From assembly GCA_027592925.1 (NCBI GenBank), contig JAQCJO010000008.1, positions 1-43,569 on the forward strand: 43,569 bases of DNA, in the 5' to 3' direction. This stretch comes from Actinomycetota bacterium (GTDB lineage Bacteria; Actinomycetota; Acidimicrobiia; Acidimicrobiales; Ilumatobacteraceae). A program made the translations under genes and the position numbers. Shown here piece by piece: positions 32,169 through 40,486 of the stretch (position 1 is the stretch's first letter; each line of letters begins with the position of its first letter). Under the pieces are notes generated by a model. The model was given only the letters and a program-made list of their open reading frames with translations. It had not been told where the DNA came from and did not search any database.

Positions 32169-32803
32169 GCATTGTTGTTGACTTTCGTAAAGCCGTGGTT
32201 GTGTTCAATGGGTTTCCTGCACTAGCCGAAGCATCGATCGAGGTGCAGCGAGGTGAGATCGTGTTGTTGCAGGGACCAAACGGTGCAGGCAAGACAACGC
32301 TGTTGCGCGCATGTGCCGGGTTGTTGCCGATCGTGCGCGGCGAAGCAAGTGTGTTGGGGGTTGATCTGTGTGTCGACCGCCAATCAGTGCGTCCACGAGT
32401 TGGTTTGCTTGGACACGCCAACGGATTATTTGCTGATCTCACCATTGGCGAAAACGTTTTGTTCTGGGCGCAAATGGTTGGTGCGGAAGTGGCAGAAGTT
32501 GCATCAACACTCCAGCGTTTTGGCATCGATGGGCGATTGGCTCAGCAAAAAGTGATGCAATTATCAGCGGGTCAAAAACGTCGCTGCGCATTGGCATGCC
32601 TAGTCGTGCGTCGCGCAGAGTTGTGGCTGCTCGACGAACCACATGCAGGGCTCGATGCTGCTGCACGTGATGAAATTGATGCAATTATCCGTGAGGCATG
32701 CACTGCAGGTGCAACAGTGTTGATTGCGTCGCACGAACTTGAGCGCGCCCGAGGGCTTGCAACACGAAGTGTGTCAGTTGTTGCTGGACGGGTGGTGTCG
32801 TGA
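32165..32803 (+). CDS. ccmA: Heme exporter ABC transporter ATP-binding protein CcmA
   Basis: A 212-residue ABC ATPase powering release of holo-CcmE from CcmC in System I cytochrome c maturation. Walker A is GPNGAGKTT (37-45), the signature is LSAGQKRR (about 134), Walker B is LWLLDEPHAGLD (about 155-166) and the switch His is in IASHE. Identity rests on the family pattern plus the adjacent ccmB-ccmI genes. Starts in the hydratase stop (ATGA) and its own stop overlaps ccmB (GTGA). Confidence 0.93.
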   Translation: MSIVVDFRKAVVVFNGFPALAEASIEVQRGEIVLLQGPNGAGKTTLLRACAGLLPIVRGEASVLGVDLCVDRQSVRPRVGLLGHANGLFADLTIGENVLFWAQMVGAEVAEVASTLQRFGIDGRLAQQKVMQLSAGQKRRCALACLVVRRAELWLLDEPHAGLDAAARDEIDAIIREACTAGATVLIASHELERARGLATRSVSVVAGRVVS

Positions 32804-33495
32804 GCACACAACTCTCACTCGGTCGCGTTGCGCGGGCAGTGGCTGCAAAAGATTTGCGCATCGAGATGCGCAGTCGTGTTGTGATCAATCAGGTTTTTCC
32901 ATTTGCTGGTCTCGTGATGGTGATGTTTGCATTTGCGCTCGACAACGATGATGTGTTGACAAGGGTTGCCGGCGGTTTGGTATGGCTTGCCACCTTGTTT
33001 TCGTTGATCATTATTATTCAGCGGTCATTTGCTGTCGACACTGCCGACGGAGCGCTCGAAGCGCAACGAGTTGCAGGCCTTGACCCGGCAGGGATTTTTG
33101 TTGGTAAGGCTCTTGCGGTGATGGTGCAACTCGTCACTCTCGAGATCATGTTGTTCGTTGCCGCAGTCGTGTTGTATCGAGTGCAATTACATGCAGATGG
33201 CGCAGTGCTGTTGGTCACTTGCGTAGTGAGCGCAACGGCGGGATTGAGCTTCGTCGGTACGCTTTACGGAGGTTTGACAGCCGGATCACGAGGGCGAGAA
33301 ACATTGCTTCCTTTGTTGATGCTGCCGGTTGTTGCACCAGTACTCATTGGCGCAACTCGTGCCACCGAGTCGGCGTTTAACAGTGGAGGAGCAGCGGTGT
33401 CGGATGGTTGGCCATGGGTTGGAGTACTCGTTGTCTTTGCTGCCGTATTTGGGCTCGGCGGAATTTTGTCATTCGGATCGCTGATAGAGGAATAG
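32800..33495 (+). CDS. ccmB: Heme exporter membrane protein CcmB
   Basis: A 231-residue integral membrane protein with six predicted helices. The N-terminal VAAKDLRIEMRSR and the central FAVDTADGALEAQRVAG and LPLLMLPVVAPVLIGATRA are typical of CcmB. It pairs with CcmA. GTG start overlapping ccmA by 4 nt. ccmC follows after 14 nt with a GGAG-type ribosome site. Confidence 0.93.
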   Translation: MSTQLSLGRVARAVAAKDLRIEMRSRVVINQVFPFAGLVMVMFAFALDNDDVLTRVAGGLVWLATLFSLIIIIQRSFAVDTADGALEAQRVAGLDPAGIFVGKALAVMVQLVTLEIMLFVAAVVLYRVQLHADGAVLLVTCVVSATAGLSFVGTLYGGLTAGSRGRETLLPLLMLPVVAPVLIGATRATESAFNSGGAAVSDGWPWVGVLVVFAAVFGLGGILSFGSLIEE

Positions 33496-33509
33496 AGGAG
33501 TAGCCATCG

Positions 33510-34259
33510 ATGGACGCACAAACATTTAATGCGCGGGTTGCGACTCCAACCACACGGTTAATTGGTGCGTTGGCAATTGTGTCAATGGCTTGGGTCGTGA
33601 TTGGTGGATTAATCGTCACTCCGAAAGATGTTGATCAGGGCGACGCAGTGCGAATTATGTACGTGCACGTGCCTACTGCATGGGTTGCATATCTCGCATT
33701 CATCGTTACTGCGTTGGCGTCGGCGTGTTGGTTGCTCAGTCGCAAGCATTCGATGGGTTTTGACCGTGTGGCAGGAGCATCTGCAGAAGTCGGCGTGATC
33801 TTTATGGCCATGACACTCTTGAGCGGCAGCCTGTGGGGTCGCATTACGTGGGGTTCATATTGGGCATGGGATCCTCGACTCACAACAACATCTTTTTTGC
33901 TCGTGACCTATATCGGCTATTTGGCAGTGCGTGGTCTTGGTGGCTCGCTCGAACAACGTGCGCGCAGGTCGGCTGTCATTGCGCTACTCGCAGTTCTCGA
34001 AATTCCACTCGTGCACTTCAGTGTGTTGATGTGGCGCTCGTTGCATCAGAAGGCAAGTGTGCTGAGTGGCGATGGTGATATCAAGATGGATGGATCGATG
34101 CTGACCACGCTGTTGGTAGGAGTGATCGGTTTTACCTGTACATTCGCGTGGTTGGTCATGCACCGTCAGCGAGTGCTGGCAATGCAAGATGCGATGCAGA
34201 TGACGCAACTTGATGCCGCACTGCGCGAACGTGCTGATGAAAGCGCTGGTTTAAAGTAA
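33510..34259 (+). CDS. ccmC: Heme exporter protein CcmC
   Basis: A 249-residue heme-handling membrane protein with six helices. The tryptophan-rich WWD-type motif WGSYWAWDPRLTT (about residues 112-124) binds heme facing the periplasm, with flanking histidines in YVHVPTAWVAY and VHFSVLMWRSLHQ. CcmC loads heme onto CcmE. Its stop overlaps the ccmD start in TAATG. Confidence 0.95.
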   Translation: MDAQTFNARVATPTTRLIGALAIVSMAWVVIGGLIVTPKDVDQGDAVRIMYVHVPTAWVAYLAFIVTALASACWLLSRKHSMGFDRVAGASAEVGVIFMAMTLLSGSLWGRITWGSYWAWDPRLTTTSFLLVTYIGYLAVRGLGGSLEQRARRSAVIALLAVLEIPLVHFSVLMWRSLHQKASVLSGDGDIKMDGSMLTTLLVGVIGFTCTFAWLVMHRQRVLAMQDAMQMTQLDAALRERADESAGLK

Positions 34260-34393
34260 TGGATCATCTCGGGTTTATCGCAGTGGTGTACGGCGCGACG
34301 TTTGCAGTGATTGTCACGCTCGTCGTGAGAACTCTTTCGCAGGGGCGCGACTTGGCGAGCAAAGTCGCCGACAAGGACAAGCCTTGGACTTAA
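34259..34393 (+). CDS. ccmD: CcmD, small heme-exporter subunit
   Basis: A 44-residue gene not in the ORF track, starting in TAATG at the ccmC stop and ending at TAA 34391-34393. The sequence starts MDHLGFIAVVYGATFAVIV: a short N-terminus, one membrane helix (about residues 6-23), then a charged tail (RDLASKVADKDK). This matches CcmD in size, topology and position between ccmC and ccmE. CcmD stabilises the CcmABC-CcmE complex. The last 10 nt overlap the ccmE TTG start. Confidence 0.85.
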   Translation: MDHLGFIAVVYGATFAVIVTLVVRTLSQGRDLASKVADKDKPWT

Positions 34394-34869
34394 CGCCGCG
34401 CACGTCTGAAGTAAACGCGCCACTTGCACCGCGCAAGCGCAACACAAAATGGGGTTATGTCGCGGTACTCGTCGTCATTGTGGTCGCGGGCGGCACTATC
34501 GTCACCAAGTTTCTCACTTCGGCAATTGACTATTACTGCAACGTTGACGAAATTGGTAGCCGTGATGGGTGCGAACCAGGCAGGCGCATTCGGGTGCAGG
34601 GCACAGTTGAACAGGGGTCATTGAAGTCGGTCAATAACTCCACAAACTTTGTGATGATTTTTAATGAGAAAACTATTCAGGTTGTATATGAAGGCGACCC
34701 GGGCGGCATTTTCCAGGAGTGCATTCCGGTTGTTGCGCAAGGTCGATTAGTGGGTGATGTCTTTGAGGCAACGCGCATTGAAGTGAAACACTCCAATTCG
34801 TATGTCGCCGACAATACTGAGCGCTTAACAAAGGCGGAGGCACAGGTATGTTCGCCGCAGGCGGGGTAA
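34384..34869 (+). CDS. ccmE: Cytochrome c-type biogenesis heme chaperone CcmE
   Basis: A 161-residue membrane-anchored chaperone: one N-terminal helix (about residues 23-41) and an OB-fold domain (RIRVQGTVEQGS). The covalent-heme motif HxxxY is kept as H136-SNS-Y140, not the CxxxY variant seen in some archaea and Gram-positives. The start is TTG at 34384, the only sensible start before the membrane segment. Overlaps ccmD by 10 nt and ccmF by 22 nt. Extra cysteines C52, C63 and C113 are outside the usual pattern and could form a disulfide. Confidence 0.92.
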   Translation: MDLTPRTSEVNAPLAPRKRNTKWGYVAVLVVIVVAGGTIVTKFLTSAIDYYCNVDEIGSRDGCEPGRRIRVQGTVEQGSLKSVNNSTNFVMIFNEKTIQVVYEGDPGGIFQECIPVVAQGRLVGDVFEATRIEVKHSNSYVADNTERLTKAEAQVCSPQAG

Positions 34870-36815
34870 GTAGCTCAATCGGGCGAGCGTTCTTGCTCGT
34901 TGGCATCATCGGTTCGCTGTTTGGTGCACTTGCCTCGATCAGTAGTGCACGGTCACGTGACCGAACTGTTGCGCGACTGATTCCGCGTTTTGCAATCTTG
35001 ATTTTTGCCGCCGCTGTGGGTGCGTTTGCGATCATGGAATACGCGATGATCACGCGTGATTTTTCGATGGCGTATGTGCAAAAAGTTGGTTCGACTGCAA
35101 CGCCTGCGCTGTACAACTTTGCGGCAGTGTGGAGTGCTCTTGAGGGATCACTTTTAATGTGGGTACTTATTTTGGCCGGCTACACAGTGGCCGTTTGTTT
35201 TTGGTTGCGCAAAAAAATGGACGACGTGTTGGCCAACTGGGCAATGGGAGTGATGTTTATTGTCTCAATGTTTTTCTTTTTGCTTTCGTTCGGTCCAGCA
35301 AATCCGTTTGCTGTAGGTGCACCCGGAGTATTTGATGGACCAGGGCCAAACCCGCTATTGCAAAATCACATCTTGGTGATGTTTCATCCGCCGCTGTTGT
35401 ATTTGGGATATGTGGGTGTCACTGTGCCGTTTGCGTTTGCAATTGGCGCACTTGTTACGGGCAGGGTTGGTGAAGGTTGGCTATTGGCCACTCGCAGGTG
35501 GACGTTGTTTGCATGGGGGTTTCTCACATTCGGAATCATTCTTGGCAGTTGGTGGAGTTACGAAGTATTGGGATGGAGCGGTGTGTGGGCATGGGACCCA
35601 GTTGAAAACGCATCGCTACTGCCGTGGATCACCGCAACTGCATACATTCACTCGGTGTTGGTGCAAGAACGCCGCGGCATGTTGCGAGTGTGGAATCTTT
35701 CGTTGCTGGTTTCCACATTTAGTTTAACGATTCTCGGCACGTTCCTTACTCGTAGCGGTGTGCTCAACAGCGTGCACGCATTTAGCGAAAGTGCCATTGG
35801 CCCATGGTTGCTCACATTCTTTGCCGTCATCGTGCTTGTTTCGATTGGCTTGATTGGTTGGCGCGGTGACAGGTTGCATGCGCCAGGCAGCATTGATTCG
35901 GTGGTCTCGCGTGAGGGTGCGTTCTTGATTAACAACGTGTTGTTTGCCCTGTTTGCATTTGTCGTGCTATTGGGAACTGTCTTTCCACTTATTGTTGAGG
36001 CTTTGCAGTCGCGCAGTATCACCGTTGGTGAACCATTTTTCGATCAGCTGGTTGCACCAATTGGTCTTGCGTTACTCACGATCATGGCCATTGCGCCGGT
36101 GTTGCCGTGGCGCAAGGCTTCTTCTGAGTTACTGAGCACCCGGTTGTTCTGGCCAGCATGGTGTGGCGTCGGGGCATTGGGCATCAGTGTTGTTGTTGGC
36201 GCAACCGGGTTTATGCCATTGCTCACGTTTGCTCTCGGCGGGTTTGCGAGTGGCTCGGCATTGCGTCAAGTGGTAATGGCTACACGCAAGCAGGGCCTGC
36301 GCGGATTAGTTGGTCGCACAAACGGTGGAATGATTGTGCATGTTGGCGTCATCTTGATTGCCGTAGCGCTCGCTGCATCAAACAGTTTTACGCACAGCCA
36401 AGAATTGTTTTTAAAAACCGGTACACCCGCATACTTTTCTGGACACAGTTTTGAATTGATCAAGATCGTCGAAGAAACAACCGATCGTGCTATCAGTGTG
36501 CAGGCATTGATCTCAATCGATGGCGGCAAGGCGTACGCTCCTGCAATCACCAAATACACCAAGGTCGGTATGAACATCGGTACGCCTTCGGTAAAGACAG
36601 GCATTCTTGGCGACATCTATCTCACGCTTGAGCCACCTGTCAAGCAAGACTCTGGCGAGGCGCACATCAAAGTATTCATTAAGCCACTGCTTGTGTGGCT
36701 GTGGATTGGTGGTTTTTTGATGGCACTTGGCACGTTGTTGGCAGCATTTCCAGGCCGTCGCCGTAAGCCAACCGATGCAACGTCTGCACTGATTGGTAGC
36801 AACGATGTTGAGTGA
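34848..36815 (+). CDS. ccmF: Cytochrome c heme lyase CcmF
   Basis: A 655-residue multi-pass heme lyase that joins heme from CcmE to apocytochrome CxxCH motifs. Key segments: HPPLLYLGYVG (heme-ligand His region), GSWWSYEVLGWSGVWAWDPVENASLLPW (the WWD domain near residues 228-258) and FLTRSGVLNSVHAF. About 13-15 membrane helices, usual length for the family. ATG 34848 lies inside the ccmE coding end, with GGAGG 8 nt upstream. Its stop overlaps ccmG by 11 nt. Confidence 0.96.
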   Translation: MFAAGGVSSSIGRAFLLVGIIGSLFGALASISSARSRDRTVARLIPRFAILIFAAAVGAFAIMEYAMITRDFSMAYVQKVGSTATPALYNFAAVWSALEGSLLMWVLILAGYTVAVCFWLRKKMDDVLANWAMGVMFIVSMFFFLLSFGPANPFAVGAPGVFDGPGPNPLLQNHILVMFHPPLLYLGYVGVTVPFAFAIGALVTGRVGEGWLLATRRWTLFAWGFLTFGIILGSWWSYEVLGWSGVWAWDPVENASLLPWITATAYIHSVLVQERRGMLRVWNLSLLVSTFSLTILGTFLTRSGVLNSVHAFSESAIGPWLLTFFAVIVLVSIGLIGWRGDRLHAPGSIDSVVSREGAFLINNVLFALFAFVVLLGTVFPLIVEALQSRSITVGEPFFDQLVAPIGLALLTIMAIAPVLPWRKASSELLSTRLFWPAWCGVGALGISVVVGATGFMPLLTFALGGFASGSALRQVVMATRKQGLRGLVGRTNGGMIVHVGVILIAVALAASNSFTHSQELFLKTGTPAYFSGHSFELIKIVEETTDRAISVQALISIDGGKAYAPAITKYTKVGMNIGTPSVKTGILGDIYLTLEPPVKQDSGEAHIKVFIKPLLVWLWIGGFLMALGTLLAAFPGRRRKPTDATSALIGSNDVE

Positions 36816-37368
36816 GAAAAAAACGAAGCCGGTTGCGCCAATCGCAGCAACTGTGGTGGGCATCGTGCTTGTGTGTTTGCTGTGGGTGTTGGTCGGTGCC
36901 AAACCAAATCCGTCCGACAACGCCGACTCACCGCTGCTTGGGCAACCAGCGCCGGCGGTAGTGACAACAACACTTGAAGACAAACCATTTGATTTGTCTA
37001 GGCGCAAAGGATCATGGGTTGTATTCAACTTTTTCAACTCAACTTGTGTTCCTTGTCGGATCGAACATCCGCTTCTTCTTACATTTGTGCAAAACCAATT
37101 GTTGACCGACAATCCAGCCGAGATGTACACGGTGGTCAATGATGACAACGACAGTGCAGTGTTGGCATTTTTTGCAGAGAACAAAGGTGACTGGCAAAAG
37201 ATTCGTGACAATGACGGCAGTATTGCGGTTGCATTTGGTGTTGCCAAGGTTCCAGAGACGTGGATCATTGACCCCAACGGTTACGTGCGCTTGCGCATTG
37301 TTGGACAACTCTCGGAAGGCTTGCTCGACGAGCAGATGTCAATACTGAAAGTGCAATTTGGATCATGA
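36805..37368 (+). CDS. ccmG: Thiol:disulfide interchange protein CcmG/DsbE (thioredoxin fold)
   Basis: A 187-residue membrane-anchored thioredoxin. One N-terminal helix (about residues 12-31), then a Trx fold with CVPC at 81-84 in FFNSTCVPCRIEHP and the cis-Pro in VPETWIIDPNG. It reduces the apocytochrome heme-binding cysteines. I use ATG 36805 rather than the track start 36793, since 36805 gives a normal anchor and overlaps ccmF by 11 nt. Stop overlaps ccmH (ATGA). Confidence 0.92.
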   Translation: MLSEKKTKPVAPIAATVVGIVLVCLLWVLVGAKPNPSDNADSPLLGQPAPAVVTTTLEDKPFDLSRRKGSWVVFNFFNSTCVPCRIEHPLLLTFVQNQLLTDNPAEMYTVVNDDNDSAVLAFFAENKGDWQKIRDNDGSIAVAFGVAKVPETWIIDPNGYVRLRIVGQLSEGLLDEQMSILKVQFGS

Positions 37369-37859
37369 GCACATCAAACAAATTCAACAACAAGTATTCG
37401 TGGATTTTTATGGCCGCAATCGCTAGTGCACTATTACTTTTTGGTGGCTTGCGCGACACCGGCCCACGTTCACAACAAGATCGCATTGATGCAATCACAT
37501 CACGACTTGCTTGCCCTACCTGTCAGGGCGAGAGCGTGTATGTGTCTCGGGCATCTGCAGCAGAAGCAATTCGGGCAGAGGTTGCACGACAGGTTGGCAG
37601 CGGTTTGCGCACCGATGACGAAACGATTGCCTATATCGAGCAACGCTTTGGTGGTCAGGTATTGCTCCTGCCACGCTCAACTGGTATCGATTCACTGGTG
37701 TGGGCATTGCCGATTGCTGCATTGATCTGCGGTGCGGCAGCACTTGGCGTGGTGTTTAGAAAATGGCGTACTGCCGATGATGGTGACCCAAGCGCCGATG
37801 ACAGTGCATTAGTAGATGCCGCAATTGCTTCTAAAAATTTGACGGACTCAAACTCGTGA
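37365..37859 (+). CDS. ccmH: Cytochrome c-type biogenesis protein CcmH
   Basis: A 164-residue protein with an N-terminal anchor, a short thiol domain with CPTCQG (C50, C53), the redox pair that acts on apocytochrome c, and a C-terminal membrane helix (about 116-132, LVWALPIAALICGAAALGVV). The acidic tail is Asp-rich. It is coupled to ccmG by ATGA and to ccmI by GTGA. Confidence 0.92.
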   Translation: MSTSNKFNNKYSWIFMAAIASALLLFGGLRDTGPRSQQDRIDAITSRLACPTCQGESVYVSRASAAEAIRAEVARQVGSGLRTDDETIAYIEQRFGGQVLLLPRSTGIDSLVWALPIAALICGAAALGVVFRKWRTADDGDPSADDSALVDAAIASKNLTDSNS

Positions 37860-38587
37860 TCAATCCGGACGAGCAAGCGAGCCTGGAAGAAGAGCGCAGG
37901 TTCTTGCTGGAATCTTTGCGCGACCTTGAGCGCGAAAATGCGGCTGGTGATATTGACGTTGAAGATTTTCGAGTTCTGAAAAATGGCTATGTGCATCGTG
38001 CGGCACAGATCATCAAGGTTTTGGATGCGGGCGTAGATGCTCGTGAGGCTCGACCTCGCGCATCGATGAAGCGCAGAATTGGATCAGTCGCTGCTGTCGT
38101 GCTGATTGCAGGTGCGGCTGGTTGGTTTGTCGCCCAACAGTCTGGCCAGCGATTGCCGGGCCAAACATTGAGTGGCGGGATTGAAGACTCAACTGCATCG
38201 ATACTGTCTCAAGCACGAGCACTCAATTTTTCTGAACCAAAAACGGCAATTGATTTGTATTCAAAAGTATTGGCGCTCAACCCAGATCATGTAGAGGCAC
38301 TGACGTATCGCTCGTGGTTGATTGCGCTCGTTGCACGTGATGCGCCAGAAGATATGAAACTGTTGGCACTTGCTGCAGCAACGCAAGGCCTTGGTCGCGC
38401 AATTGACGTAGAGCCCGACTACGCGGATGCTCACTGCTTTCTTGGCATCGTCCGCTTTCGTCTAGCAGGTGATGCTGCTGGGGCAAAAGAACAACTCGAC
38501 ATTTGCGCAGTGATGAATCCGCCAGCAGAAGTGAAAGATTTCGTCGACTCAATTCGTGCTGAAGTAGCGACTGCTCTTAATCAATAG
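37856..38587 (+). CDS. ccmI: CcmI/CycH-like TPR protein of cytochrome c biogenesis
   Basis: A 243-residue protein with a cytoplasmic N-terminal helix pair (EEERRFLLESLRDLERENAAGDI, matching CcmI N-termini), one membrane helix (about 75-93) and C-terminal TPR-like repeats (AIDLYSKVLALNPDHVEAL, GRAIDVEPDYADAHCFLG). CcmI delivers apocytochrome c to CcmFH. Shorter than proteobacterial CcmI. GTG start, overlapping ccmH by 4 nt. The last 11 nt overlap the convergent SixA gene. End of the operon. Confidence 0.85.
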   Translation: MINPDEQASLEEERRFLLESLRDLERENAAGDIDVEDFRVLKNGYVHRAAQIIKVLDAGVDAREARPRASMKRRIGSVAAVVLIAGAAGWFVAQQSGQRLPGQTLSGGIEDSTASILSQARALNFSEPKTAIDLYSKVLALNPDHVEALTYRSWLIALVARDAPEDMKLLALAAATQGLGRAIDVEPDYADAHCFLGIVRFRLAGDAAGAKEQLDICAVMNPPAEVKDFVDSIRAEVATALNQ

Positions 38588-39059
38588 TTGGTGGTGGCCA
38601 AGCATGACCACGCACGATGATGCCCTTTTGACGCTCAAGCACCCACACCGAAGCCTTGCGCGAGTCGCGCATTCCAGTCACCACCATGCCACGGCGTTCG
38701 AGTGCATCGGTCACCATAGGAATCATGTCTCCGTGGCTGCAGAGCACCGCGTTGTCTGGACAGCTCTCGAGTAGTTCGAGAATCGGCTCGAACGGATTGT
38801 CTTCTGCCAGACGCTCGTCGGATGTCACAGTGATCGCAAGAGTTGCTCCGAGCGGTTTGAGCGTCTGCATGCATCGCATGAATGGGCTCGACAACAACAG
38901 TGTTGGCGCAAAGTCGGTCATCCGATCGGCGAGTGCGGCAGCCTGCAGAATTCCTTTATCATCCAATGGGCGTTTGCGGTCGTCATTGTCGTTCGCGGGA
39001 TCCTCAAGCCACTTGCTACGTTTGCCGGCCTTGGCGTGTCGAACTAAAAAGAGTGGCAT
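38577..39059 (-). CDS. SixA-like histidine phosphatase
   Basis: A 160-residue histidine phosphatase. The RHG-type motif LVRHAKAG (residues 5-12), an acidic linker (DPANDNDDRKRPLDDKG), SSPFMRCMQTLKPL and CSHGDMIP (second catalytic His) match the SixA/phosphohistidine phosphatase branch. The substrate is unknown. It starts at ATG 39059 and overlaps ccmI at its 3' end by 11 nt. Divergent from the sulfite-oxidase-fold gene. Confidence 0.9.
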   Translation of the reverse strand: MPLFLVRHAKAGKRSKWLEDPANDNDDRKRPLDDKGILQAAALADRMTDFAPTLLLSSPFMRCMQTLKPLGATLAITVTSDERLAEDNPFEPILELLESCPDNAVLCSHGDMIPMVTDALERRGMVVTGMRDSRKASVWVLERQKGIIVRGHAWPPPTID

Positions 39060-39113
39060 GCGCCGTCAATCTAGCGATGTAATGAGGCAGACTGGACAGA
39101 GGAGAGATGAATT

Positions 39114-39725
39114 ATGGGCTTTTTTGATCGCAATCGTGAACAACTTGCAAATAAGGGCATTGATGATGCCCGATTGCCGCCAGGTCAGTATTTGACCGAG
39201 CGATTTCCAGTACTGCACGTTGGCGATGTGCCTACGTATGCACCAGGTGATTGGGATCTCAAAATATTTGGTCTTGTCGACAAACCATTCACGATCAATC
39301 TGGATGAATTGAAAAGCATGCCTGCAGTGACATTGCTGACCGATATTCATTGTGTGACCAAGTGGTCAAAGTTTGACACCACGTGGAAAGGTGTGCGAGT
39401 ACGCGACTTGTTTGAGCGCGCTGGAATGCAATCAGGTGCTGCGTACATCATGGGTCATGCCGAGCACGGCTACACGGCCAACCTGCCACTTGGTGATGTG
39501 CTGCTCGACGAATCACTCGTGGTCTATGAGTACGAAGGTGAGGAGATTGAGCCAATTCATGGCGGTCCAGTGCGGTTGCTCGTGCCTCATTTGTATTTTT
39601 GGAAATCTCCGAAGTGGTTGCGCGGTCTTGAATTACGTGCAACAGATGCGCCAGGGTTCTGGGAGCAAAATGGATACAACATGTACGGAGATCCGTTTTT
39701 AGAACAGCGTTTTTGGGGCGACTAA
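39114..39725 (+). CDS. Molybdopterin-dependent sulfite oxidase/MsrP-like protein
   Basis: A 203-residue sulfite oxidase-fold catalytic domain. The molybdenum-ligating Cys lies in DIHCVTKWSKFD (about residue 84), followed by GVRVRDLFERAG, YTANLPLGDVLL, HGGPVRLLVPHLYFWKSPKW and GFWEQNGYNMYGDP. The core resembles YedY/MsrP and other oxidoreductase molybdopterin-binding proteins. No Tat signal is present at the N-terminus (MGFFDRNREQLANKG), so it is predicted cytosolic. RBS AGGAGAG lies 8 nt upstream. No membrane heme partner (MsrQ) is adjacent. Confidence 0.92.
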   Translation: MGFFDRNREQLANKGIDDARLPPGQYLTERFPVLHVGDVPTYAPGDWDLKIFGLVDKPFTINLDELKSMPAVTLLTDIHCVTKWSKFDTTWKGVRVRDLFERAGMQSGAAYIMGHAEHGYTANLPLGDVLLDESLVVYEYEGEEIEPIHGGPVRLLVPHLYFWKSPKWLRGLELRATDAPGFWEQNGYNMYGDPFLEQRFWGD

Positions 39726-39742
39726 AACGTGCTAAAGGTTTG

Positions 39743-39766
39743 AGCTAGATAGCTAGATAGCTAGAT
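39743..39766. repeat. AGCTAGAT x3 tandem repeat
   Basis: Three perfect copies of the 8-mer AGCTAGAT fill the convergent gap after the sulfite-oxidase-fold gene and include the stop codon of the SufR-like gene (39761-39763). Likely slippage; the array carries stop codons in several frames. No hairpin of note beyond AGCT palindromes. Confidence 0.8.
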
Positions 39767-40486
39767 AGTTGTTGCGCAAAATGTGTCGCCCTGTGGGAGC
39801 GACGCAGACAACTCGGGTGATGTGTCACCGTAAATTGCGGTGAGCATTCCCTTGACCATCCCTCGGTCAACTGCGCAGATGACGGGGTGTTCGATAGCGA
39901 CATCGCCAAAAGGGCAGTGGTTGTTGACAATGCGCAACTGATTGTTGCGTTGATCGGTGTGCGCAGCAAAACCATGCGCAGTGAGTGCGTCGGCCACGGC
40001 TTGTAGTGCCGAGCGCAATGAACGGTGCCCTGCAGAAATGTCGTCGCCTTTAAAACCTGCAGCCATCGCAGCGCCGTATTGCTGACCAACTTGCTCGGCC
40101 ATGATCTCTGCATCTTTGGTTGGCAGCAGTGCAAGTGCTTTTCCTAATAGCGAGAGAACTAAATCTTCGCTGCGCACGGGAAACGTAAACTCGGCTCCGT
40201 CACCAACAATGCGGTAGCGCTTCGAAGGACGACCAGCACCGCCGCCTTCAACGCGGTCGACAGCAACCTCGAGGTATCCACCAGCAGCAAGCTTGTCGAG
40301 ATGGTGTCGAGCGACGTTTGGGTGCACATCAAACTTGGCTGCTACTTGGGCTGCTGTTACACCTGTCTCATAGTCGCGCGCAAATAGATAAACGGCGCGA
40401 CGTGTTGGATCGCCAAATGCAGATGTGATCGCCGACACGGTCGCGGTGAATGAACCCGACGTGTGATTAGCCGATTTGCTTGGCAC
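39761..40486 (-). CDS. SufR-like (COG2345) winged-helix regulator, possible Fe-S sensor
   Basis: About 241 residues with an N-terminal ArsR-type winged helix (FGDPTRRAVYLFARDY, VTAAQVAAKFDVHPNVARHHLDKLAAGGYL) and a GRPSKRYR linker. The C-terminal half has a C-x12-C pair (HCPFGDVAIEHPVIC) as in SufR-type Fe-S repressors, but the third Cys of the cyanobacterial C-x12-C-x13-C pattern is absent; another Cys is 6 residues from the end. I choose GTG 40486: TACAAT lies exactly 6 nt upstream, while the track's TTG 40516 has no support. Divergent from mrp, an Fe-S carrier, fitting a role in Fe-S homeostasis (inference). Confidence 0.78.
   Translation of the reverse strand: MPSKSANHTSGSFTATVSAITSAFGDPTRRAVYLFARDYETGVTAAQVAAKFDVHPNVARHHLDKLAAGGYLEVAVDRVEGGGAGRPSKRYRIVGDGAEFTFPVRSEDLVLSLLGKALALLPTKDAEIMAEQVGQQYGAAMAAGFKGDDISAGHRSLRSALQAVADALTAHGFAAHTDQRNNQLRIVNNHCPFGDVAIEHPVICAVDRGMVKGMLTAIYGDTSPELSASLPQGDTFCATTI

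Noticed and set aside
36513-37277. 254-aa minus-strand ORF
   Set aside because: Antisense to ccmF and ccmG, which have full domain support.
39743-39766. CRISPR array
   Set aside because: The AGCTAGAT copies are contiguous 8-mers without spacers, and no cas gene is near.
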